Source: Bacillota bacterium (GTDB taxonomy: Bacteria > Bacillota > Clostridia > Acetivibrionales > DSM-1351). From it: a DNA stretch of 12,452 bases. Where the stretch lies: assembly GCA_023412635.1 (NCBI GenBank), contig JAEYNI010000374.1, positions 1-12,452 on the forward strand. Direction: 5' to 3'. Of the stretch, positions 7,465 to 12,452 are shown piece after piece. Within the stretch, counting starts at the first letter, position 1. Each line of letters starts with the position of its first letter. The notes beneath the pieces are model-generated. The model was not told the origin of the DNA, ran no database searches, and worked only from the letters and a program-made list of their open reading frames with translations. The translations under genes and the position numbers were made by a program.

Positions 7465-7493
7465 ACTATAATATAAAAATAATATAGTTACAA
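7465..7493 (-). promoter_or_regulatory. Promoter of the 120-aa orphan gene
   Basis: Reading the minus strand, TTGTAA (7488-7493), a 17-base spacer and TATAGT (7465-7470) match sigma-A boxes. Just upstream are two exact copies of TAATATTATGTA (7495-7506 and 7525-7536) starting 30 bases apart, possibly an activator or operator site. The surroundings are so AT-rich that chance matches are likely. Confidence 0.45.
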
Positions 7494-7612
7494 GTAATAT
7501 TATGTATATTAATGTAAATACTATTAATATTATGTAAAGAATGTTAATCTTTTATAAATATCTAATAAATTCAATATGATAACTACATATAGACTTTTCG
7601 CTCAGGCTGACC

Positions 7613-7652
7613 AAAAAAAGCTCCAGGCGCATAAACTTATTTGCCTGGAGCT
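7613..7652 (-). terminator. Rho-independent terminator of uraA
   Basis: Positions 7619-7628 pair with 7643-7652 (10 bp, core AGCTCCAGGC) with a 14-base loop; on the minus strand a run of seven T follows (7613-7619). It lies 44 bases after the uraA stop codon. Confidence 0.9.
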
Positions 7653-7695
7653 GAGTAAATCATGAATATACTTATTGAATTTTATTTTGTATTTG

Positions 7696-9081
7696 TTATG
7701 CCTCTTCGGTGTCGTTTGTTAGCTTTAATTTCTCAAGAACATAGAAGATCAAGCTCAGTGCCATACCTGCCAATGTTGCAAGAACCATACCCTTGAGTTG
7801 AACGTCCTTACCAAGGTTAATTGATATTCCACTTATACCTATGACGAATACCAACGCAGTAAGAACAAGATTCTTTGCCTTGCTGTAATCAATCTTTGCT
7901 TCAACTATCATTCTGATACCCGATGCAGCTATAGTACCGAAAAGCAGTAAGCTTACTCCACCCATAACAGGTCCCGGTATACTTGAAATAACACCGGATA
8001 TTTTACCAAAGAAGGCTATTATTATTGAAATAACACCTGCGCCGCCAATTACCCATACACTGTAAACTCTTGTAATAGCCATTACTCCCATGTTTTCACC
8101 ATAGGTGGTTGTAGGACATGAGCCGCAGAATCCAGACAGCATTGTCGAAATACCGTCACCCAGTAGAGATCTGTGAAGACCGGGGTCCTTTGTCAAATCT
8201 TTACCTACAATATTACTTGTAACAAACAGATGACCTATGTGCTCGGATAAAACCACAAGTGCCGCAGGTGCAAGTACTAACATTGCTTTAGGATCAAAGG
8301 AAGGTAGTACAAATTCTGGAATACTAAACCAGCTTTTTGTGGCTATAACCGAAGTATCCAAATATCCCATTGCTGCTGACAAACCATAACCCGCCACTAC
8401 AGCAATCAAGATAGGTATTACTGAAAGGAAGCCTCTGAAACAGAGATTACCGATTATTAGTATACCTAGTGTTACCAGGGCAATTATTATTCCCTTTGTA
8501 TCAAAATTACCATCAGCATTAGGGAAAAGCTTTGCCATGTCTGCAGCAGTACCTGATAATTCAAGTCCTATAAGTGCAACTATAGGTCCCATTGCGGCAG
8601 GAGGAAGCACAATGTTCAACCAGCCTGTACCTACTTTTCCTATTATAAATGCAACTATTACAAATATTAAACCACAGATTATATAGCCGCCAAGAGCCTT
8701 GGAAAAATTATCTGTATATGCACTTGAGCTTGCAACTATTGAGGCTGTCGGAGACAGGAATGCAAAGCTGGAACCGAGGAATGCAGGTGCTTTTCCCTTA
8801 CAGATAATAAGGTAAAGCAAAGTGCCTATACCGTTTAGTAAAAGAACTAGTGCCGGGTCAATAACCTGAATGCTGTTGTACTGTACCAATTGGTCGGCAT
8901 TAAGATTTTCATAGGTTAATTTTAGTGATTCTAGAAAATGATTTTTAGCATAACTGTTAAATAAGAACGGAACAAGAACTGACGCACTGAACATCGCGAA
9001 CAAATGCTGAAAACTAAGTGGAAGCGCCTTAAGAAAAGGAACCTTTTCTTCAACCTGGATTACGGGTCTTGAGTACTTCAT
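7696..9081 (-). CDS. uraA: Uracil permease, NCS2/UraA family, 461 aa
   Basis: This is an inner-membrane proton-coupled uracil transporter. The protein is almost entirely hydrophobic segments, consistent with the 14-helix UraA fold. Family motifs: SFQHLFAMF near the start (23-31), FLGSSFAFLSP (101-111), SEHIGHL with Glu280 and His284, and the NCS2 signature TTYGENMGVMAITRVYS with Glu329. Glu280, His284 and Glu329 correspond to E. coli UraA Glu241, His245 and Glu290, the uracil and proton-coupling residues, so uracil is favoured over xanthine or urate. The start at 9079-9081 is supported by a strong AGGGGG site (ends 8 bases upstream). The gene is single, ended by its own terminator. The leader carries a PyrR-type attenuator, which links expression to pyrimidine supply and supports the assignment. 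The symbol pyrP is used for the same role in Bacillus. Confidence 0.95.
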   Translation of the reverse strand: MKYSRPVIQVEEKVPFLKALPLSFQHLFAMFSASVLVPFLFNSYAKNHFLESLKLTYENLNADQLVQYNSIQVIDPALVLLLNGIGTLLYLIICKGKAPAFLGSSFAFLSPTASIVASSSAYTDNFSKALGGYIICGLIFVIVAFIIGKVGTGWLNIVLPPAAMGPIVALIGLELSGTAADMAKLFPNADGNFDTKGIIIALVTLGILIIGNLCFRGFLSVIPILIAVVAGYGLSAAMGYLDTSVIATKSWFSIPEFVLPSFDPKAMLVLAPAALVVLSEHIGHLFVTSNIVGKDLTKDPGLHRSLLGDGISTMLSGFCGSCPTTTYGENMGVMAITRVYSVWVIGGAGVISIIIAFFGKISGVISSIPGPVMGGVSLLLFGTIAASGIRMIVEAKIDYSKAKNLVLTALVFVIGISGISINLGKDVQLKGMVLATLAGMALSLIFYVLEKLKLTNDTEEA

Positions 9082-9110
9082 GAATTAATCCCCCTATTAT
9101 AATTTAAATA

Positions 9111-9144
9111 AAAAAACCTCACTGCCTTTAGGCGCAGTAAGGTT
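9111..9144 (-). terminator. Attenuator terminator in the uraA leader
   Basis: On the minus strand 9134-9144 pairs with 9115-9125 (11 bp including one G-U pair, 8-base loop), followed by a T tract, immediately before the uraA ribosome site. Placed inside the leader, it is a conditional terminator. Its 5' strand contains ACCTTACT, complementary to the antiterminator strand at 9209-9216. Confidence 0.9.
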
Positions 9145-9252
9145 GGGTTTCATCCAAACACGACACAACTTCCCATGTACATTTGCACTAATGTACTATG
9201 TACTATTTACCTTACTAGCCTCTCTGGACTAATTTAAAAGTTTTTTTATCCG
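9115..9252 (-). promoter_or_regulatory. PyrR-type pyrimidine attenuation leader of uraA
   Basis: The minus-strand sequence at 9217-9230, AGTCCAGAGAGGCT, matches every position of the Bacillus PyrR binding-loop consensus ARUCCNGNGAGGYU. It is followed directly by AGTAAGGT (9209-9216), complementary to the 5' strand of the terminator at 9115-9144. Expected mechanism from Bacillus: with UMP/UTP bound, PyrR holds the anti-antiterminator, the terminator forms and uraA is off; when pyrimidines are scarce the antiterminator forms and transcription continues. A 7-bp inverted repeat (GTACATT 9177-9183, AATGTAC 9190-9196) lies within the antiterminator loop. pyrR itself is not in this window. Confidence 0.9.
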
Positions 9253-9258
9253 TTCACA

Positions 9259-9288
9259 AGTATATCATATGTATTTATCAAATGTCTA
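9259..9288 (-). promoter_or_regulatory. Promoter of uraA
   Basis: Minus-strand TAGACA (9283-9288), an 18-base spacer and TATACT (9259-9264) are near-consensus sigma-A boxes and place the start near 9252, about 20 bases before the PyrR loop. The -35 box sits at or just outside the left limit of the large palindromic element (see 9296-9696). Confidence 0.65.
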
Positions 9289-9410
9289 CAAAATATCTAA
9301 ATATTTTTAGGCTTTATGTAAAATTATTTGATGCTTAGCATATTTTATAATGAATTATATTTAAATCGGACTTCCGTATAAAACTATATAAATATGTCGT
9401 ACAAGTATCT

Positions 9411-9536
9411 GGTACTCCCGGACTAACTTATTAAAATGTGTTGCACACAAAAAGCTTAAAAAAATAAATTGTTTGTCTATTTTTTTAAGCTTTTTTAACC
9501 ATGCTTCCACATTTTAACAGGTTGTCCTCACGTACC
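9411..9536. repeat. Core palindrome, copy 1
   Basis: A 126-bp imperfect hairpin begins GGTAC and ends GTACC. The arms share GGTAC, GGAC, TTAAAATGTG and AAAAGCTTAAAAAAATA in order (left arm against right arm reversed), with a short apical loop near 9468-9475. The inner stem has 7 A facing 7 T. Confidence 0.9.
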
Positions 9537-9581
9537 ATAACATATGTACTTAATTACACGAATAATATTTTAGTCATCTAC

Positions 9582-9696
9582 ATAGTTTACACTGACGTTC
9601 GATTAAGATTAATGCAAAAAATTATTAAATATGCTAAGCTAAATAATCCTTATAGAAAGCATCAATAATATTTGGAGATTTTTCAACCAACACCTT
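9582..9696. repeat. Right-arm direct repeat, copy 1
   Basis: This 115-bp block, from ATAGTTTACAC to CCAACACCTT, recurs at 10064-10180 with only a few substitutions and small indels. Part of it is also present inverted in the left arm of the same element (9296-9390). Confidence 0.92.
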
Positions 9697-9698
9697 CT

Positions 9699-9822
9699 GG
9701 TACTCCCGGACAGCTTATTAAAATGTGTTGCACACAAAAAGCTTAAAAAATAAATTGTTTGTCTATTTTTTAAGCTTTTTTAACCATGCTTCCACATTTT
9801 AACAAAGCTATCCTCGCGTACC
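9699..9822. repeat. Core palindrome, copy 2 (solo core)
   Basis: A 124-bp copy of the core without the outer arms begins directly after the right end of the full-length copy (only CT between) and is followed by unrelated sequence. It differs from copy 1 by matched changes in both arms: 6 A facing 6 T instead of 7 and 7, and AAC to AGC in both arms. Confidence 0.9.
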
Positions 9823-9915
9823 AATTAGTTTAGTAAATAAAAATTATCAAGATCGAAAGGCATAAAATTAATATTTACCACAGCATCTAAAAAAATTAGG
9901 TATTTCTCCGCCACT
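9823..9915. other. AT-rich spacer between repeat copies
   Basis: I see no ORF, hairpin or repeat in these 93 bases. They do not clearly match the outer left arm at 9296-9363, which is missing from the third copy. Confidence 0.5.
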
Positions 9916-10180
9916 AATCGGACTTCCGTATAAAACTATATAAATATGTCGTACAAGTATCTGGTACTCCCGGACTAACTTATTAAAATGTGTTGCACAC
10001 AAAAAGCTAAAAAAATAAATTGTTTGTCTATTTTTTTAAGCTTTTTTAACCATGCTTCCACATATAGTTTACACTCACGTCCGATTAAGATTAATGCAAA
10101 AAAACTATTTTAAATATGCTAAGCTAAATAATCCTTATAGAAAGCATCAAAATATTTGGAGATTTTTCAACCAACACCTT
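9916..10180. repeat. Composite palindromic element, truncated copy next to murG
   Basis: Positions 9916-10063 repeat 9364-9512 almost exactly (one missing T at GCTT is the difference noticed), covering the inner left arm and most of the core. The copy then jumps to 10064-10180, matching 9582-9696. About 70 bases of the right side, including the final TTTAAC-to-GTACC part of the core, are deleted near an ACAT shared by both junction partners. The outer left arm is also missing. The element ends at 10180, one base from the murG stop codon. Confidence 0.88.
9963..10063. repeat. Core palindrome, copy 3 (right end deleted)
   Basis: The left arm, loop and inner right arm of the core are kept (7 A facing 7 T), but the last 24 or so bases of the right arm are gone, so the outer GGTAC/GTACC pairing is lost. 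The inner stem followed by T residues on the minus strand might weakly terminate murG transcripts. Confidence 0.88.
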
Positions 10181-11278
10181 TTACTTAATGATTTTCTCGA
10201 CCAGTGCATAAATCTGTTCTACAGAGTCTGTTATGCGGTTTTTTGTTGCGTCTGCTGACATTCTACGCAATACATCCTTATTTGCTATCAGATCACATAG
10301 TTTACTATATAAAATATCCGCATTGAGTTCATTTTCCAGTATCACCACCGCGCCGCCGTCCTTCTCCAGAGAGCGGGCATTGTGCTCCTGATGATTGGCA
10401 GTCACATAGGGCGATGGAATCAGTATAGAAGGTATCCCCATTGTCTGCAGCTCGCTTATGGTAATGGCTCCGGCGCGGCAAATCATTAAATCACTGGCAG
10501 TATAGACCTGAGCCACATCATATATGTATGGCACAACCTTAACATATTTTTTATATTGTTCATCAAGACAGACTGAAAGATTTATTTCATTAAACTGAGC
10601 TTCGCCGGTTGAGAAAATCAGATTAAACTCACCTTTAAAATGTGTATTGAGCATTTGTACTATGGTTTCATTAATTTTTCTGGCACCCCTGCTCCCGCCC
10701 ATAGCTACTATGAGAGGCTTTCCGTCTACAATATCCAACTGCTTTAAAACAGCCTGCCGATTTGTGCTTAGCAGCTCCTGCCTTACAGGATTTCCTGTAT
10801 GGACAAGCTTATCTTTATTCTTAAAGTATTTCACAGCATCCTTAAAGCTGATTGCTACGTAGTTTACATGTTTTTCGAGAAGCCTGTTTGTAACGCCGGG
10901 AAAAGCATTTGATTCGTGTATAAGGGTAGGTATTCCTTTTTTTGCTGCAACATATAAAACAGGCCCGCAAACATATCCTCCGGTACCTATTACAACATCG
11001 GGCTTTAATTTCTTAAGTAGTCTTGAGGCTTGAAAAAAGCTTTGAGCCAATTCTTTTACAGCAAGCACGGTATCAAATGAAATTTTCCTTCTGAAGCCTC
11101 TAACGGTTATTGTCTCAAGAGTAAAACCTTCCCTAGGTACAAGTTTTGCTTCCAGTCCCTTTTTAGTTCCAACAAAAGTAATTTCCGCCGAAGGATTCTT
11201 TTTAAGAATATACTTTGCTATTGCAAGTCCGGGATTTATATGTCCCCCTGTACCTCCGCCCGCTATTAAAACCTTCAA
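10181..11278 (-). CDS. murG: MurG, undecaprenyl-PP-MurNAc-pentapeptide GlcNAc transferase, 365 aa
   Basis: MurG adds GlcNAc from UDP-GlcNAc to lipid I to make lipid II on the cytoplasmic membrane face. The N-terminal acceptor domain has the G-loop GGGTGGH (7-13, His13), IGTGGYVCGP (97-106) and HESNAFPG (121-128). The C-terminal donor domain has GNPVR (162-166), GGSRGA (194-199), CRAGAITISEL (267-277) and NHQEHNA (295-301). Length is typical. The start is a TTG (11276-11278), supported by GGGAGG at 11287-11292, 8 bases upstream, and by the canonical N-terminus KVLIAGGGTGGH. It lies 56 bases downstream of the ftsW/spoVE-type gene on the same strand, the usual order in division and cell-wall clusters. 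The stop codon directly abuts a repeat element, so the native downstream sequence may have been displaced. Confidence 0.97.
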   Translation of the reverse strand: MKVLIAGGGTGGHINPGLAIAKYILKKNPSAEITFVGTKKGLEAKLVPREGFTLETITVRGFRRKISFDTVLAVKELAQSFFQASRLLKKLKPDVVIGTGGYVCGPVLYVAAKKGIPTLIHESNAFPGVTNRLLEKHVNYVAISFKDAVKYFKNKDKLVHTGNPVRQELLSTNRQAVLKQLDIVDGKPLIVAMGGSRGARKINETIVQMLNTHFKGEFNLIFSTGEAQFNEINLSVCLDEQYKKYVKVVPYIYDVAQVYTASDLMICRAGAITISELQTMGIPSILIPSPYVTANHQEHNARSLEKDGGAVVILENELNADILYSKLCDLIANKDVLRRMSADATKNRITDSVEQIYALVEKIIK

Positions 11279-11334
11279 CTGCCAGACCTCCCATCTGCAT
11301 ATAAGCTCTGCAGGAATATAGTTTATATTATACC

Positions 11335-12447
11335 TTAAAAACGTTCGTAATTTGAATATCGCGATATATTAAGCAAAATACCCACACCAAACATCAGAAA
11401 AATCAGCGATGTACCGCCTGCGCTAAAGAACGGAAGAGATATACCAGTTGAGGGTATTGAATTAGTTACAACCGCGACATTAAATAGTGCCTGAACTCCT
11501 ATAAGAGAGGTTATGCCTATAGCCATCAGGCTTCCAAATACATCCGGTGCATTCATTGCAACCTTTATACCCCTCCAGATAAATACCAGAAACAGAAGCA
11601 GAACGACCATAGATCCAAAAAATCCGAGTTCCTCGGCCAGAACCGCAAAAATGTAATCATTATACGGCTCAGGTATGTAAAGATACTTCTGCATACTCTG
11701 CCCAAGCCCTCTTCCAAACAATCCACCTGAACCTATCGCCAGAAGTGAATTTACAATCTGCCAGCCCTCATCCATTTTGTATTGAAAGGGGTCCAGCCAG
11801 GCCTTAACTCTGTCAAATCTGTACGGCGCAACCAAAATCGCCCCTACCCCAGCCAGAATTACTGGAACTGCCAAAGCTACAAAATGGGATATTTTAGCCC
11901 CGGCACAAAACAGAAGAATAAACCCCGTCAGTGCAATGATTATGGTTCCACTTAAATGAGGCTCAATAACAACCAATCCGCATATTAGTCCGATTAATGC
12001 AAGATAAGGCAACAAACCTTTTGTAAAGGACTTCAATACATCTTTTCTTTTTGACAGGCTGAAAGAGAGAAACATTATTAACGACAGTTTTGCTAATTCA
12101 GAGGGCTGTATGGTTTTATTTCCTACTCCTAGCCACCTCTGAGCTCCATTAAACTCTTTACCGACTCCGGGTATCAAAACCAAAATCAGAAGTCCTATGC
12201 TGCCCATTAGGAGTATGGGTGATATCTTCCCCCATCTATGATAATCATAATTCATGGTAACTACTACTACAAAAATACTTATAGCCATATAAATCAGCTG
12301 AGGTCTTATCATACCGAATGAATCACCATTGTCCTTGACCGAAATATAATAGCTTGAACTAAATACCATTATGGTACCTAATGAAAGTAATAATATAACT
12401 GCTGCAAATATCCAAAAGTCGAAAGGCTTTTTGTTTTTGTTTTTCAT
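11335..12447 (-). CDS. ftsW: FtsW/RodA/SpoVE-family SEDS glycosyltransferase, 370 aa
   Basis: This is a polytopic membrane protein that polymerises lipid II into glycan strands with a partner class B PBP, at the division septum (FtsW) or spore cortex (SpoVE). About ten hydrophobic segments are visible. SEDS motifs: GAQRW (101-105), QPSEL (114-118), EPHLSGT (162-168), DRVKAWLDP (212-220), YIFAVLAEELGFFG (265-278) and PSTGISLPFFSAGGTSL (332-348). The ATG at 12445-12447 gives a short basic cytoplasmic start (KNKNKK); the ribosome site falls at the window edge and cannot be seen. Position before murG is shared by ftsW and spoVE, so the choice between them is not settled; RodA is less likely from context. 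The pair probably forms the end of an operon entering from the right. Confidence 0.93.
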   Translation of the reverse strand: MKNKNKKPFDFWIFAAVILLLSLGTIMVFSSSYYISVKDNGDSFGMIRPQLIYMAISIFVVVVTMNYDYHRWGKISPILLMGSIGLLILVLIPGVGKEFNGAQRWLGVGNKTIQPSELAKLSLIMFLSFSLSKRKDVLKSFTKGLLPYLALIGLICGLVVIEPHLSGTIIIALTGFILLFCAGAKISHFVALAVPVILAGVGAILVAPYRFDRVKAWLDPFQYKMDEGWQIVNSLLAIGSGGLFGRGLGQSMQKYLYIPEPYNDYIFAVLAEELGFFGSMVVLLLFLVFIWRGIKVAMNAPDVFGSLMAIGITSLIGVQALFNVAVVTNSIPSTGISLPFFSAGGTSLIFLMFGVGILLNISRYSNYERF

Positions 12448-12452
12448 TAACT

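Larger units (their letters stand above)
9296..9696. repeat. Composite palindromic element, full-length copy (about 400 bp)
   Basis: The left half, read forward, resembles the reverse complement of the right half along most of its length, centred near 9470. Matching blocks, left against right-reversed, include GCTTAGCATATTTTATAAT (9333-9351), AATCGGACTTCCGTATAAAAC (9364-9384, against AATCGAACGTCAGTGTAAAC), and then the core palindrome 9411-9536. The outer arms differ by many substitutions and small gaps, so they are old. Left similarity may continue weakly to about 9280. The right end is set by the repeated boundary CCAACACCTT. No ORF, transposase or clear target-site duplication is seen. It may be a MITE-like element or a large structured RNA locus. 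Confidence 0.75.

Noticed and set aside
9398..9433. Minus-strand AGTCCGGGAG in the core left arm, resembling a PyrR loop
   Set aside because: It departs from the PyrR consensus after GGGAG and has no following antiterminator/terminator pair or gene, so it is probably coincidental.
9582..9696. Minus-strand frame in the right arm encoding about 20 codons (VLVEKSPNIIDAF...)
   Set aside because: It is short, lacks a start and ribosome site, and is disrupted by indels in the second copy; the VEK similarity to the MurG C-terminus looks like chance.
9364..10180. Repeats considered as a CRISPR array
   Set aside because: Only three long, unequal, self-complementary copies with nested arms; no short regular repeats with similar-sized unique spacers and no cas genes.
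10052..10258. Plus-strand ORF of 68 codons across the repeat and murG end
   Set aside because: It lies in repeat sequence and antisense to murG, with no ribosome site or recognisable protein features.

Overview
The window looks like chromosomal DNA of an AT-rich, endospore-forming Firmicute of class Clostridia. The grounds are low GC, strong GGGAGG-type ribosome binding sites, a PrkA-type kinase, a PyrR-type pyrimidine attenuator, an FtsW/SpoVE-murG pair and a UgtP/MGDG-synthase-like glycosyltransferase. A mesophilic cellulolytic clostridium (Ruminiclostridium-like) would fit, but that is an impression and no search was run.

Layout. Positions 1-877 (minus) hold the N-terminal half of a PrkA-like serine kinase. 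Positions 1158-2888 and 3002-4210 (minus) hold a B12-binding-type radical SAM protein and a secreted D-Ala-D-Ala carboxypeptidase, ending in a long terminator at 1041-1092. Two separate plus-strand genes follow, each with a recognisable promoter and terminator: a diacylglycerol-type glycosyltransferase (4565-5755) and a KAS III-like thiolase-fold protein (5946-6947) that keeps the active-site Cys but seems to lack the usual His and Asn. A 120-residue orphan (7052-7414, minus) converges on it across a shared bidirectional terminator. Next is a uracil permease gene (7696-9081, minus) whose leader has a full-consensus PyrR site, an antiterminator strand and a terminator. At the right, murG and an ftsW/spoVE-type gene (10181-12447, minus) form the visible end of a division and cell-wall operon.

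The most unusual part is the gene-free stretch from about 9290 to 10180, between the uraA promoter and the murG stop codon. It contains a nested imperfect palindrome of about 400 bp with a 126-bp core hairpin, a second copy of the core alone, and a third, internally deleted copy that ends exactly at the murG stop codon. The cores differ by paired changes in both arms (for example 7A/7T against 6A/6T), as if the fold is maintained. No transposase or other ORF accompanies the elements here. They could be a MITE-like family, a structured RNA, or both.

Functional themes are envelope building (murG, ftsW/spoVE, dacF-like carboxypeptidase, glycolipid transferase), pyrimidine uptake under PyrR-type control, and several enzymes of uncertain substrate (radical SAM, KAS III-like, the 120-residue orphan).
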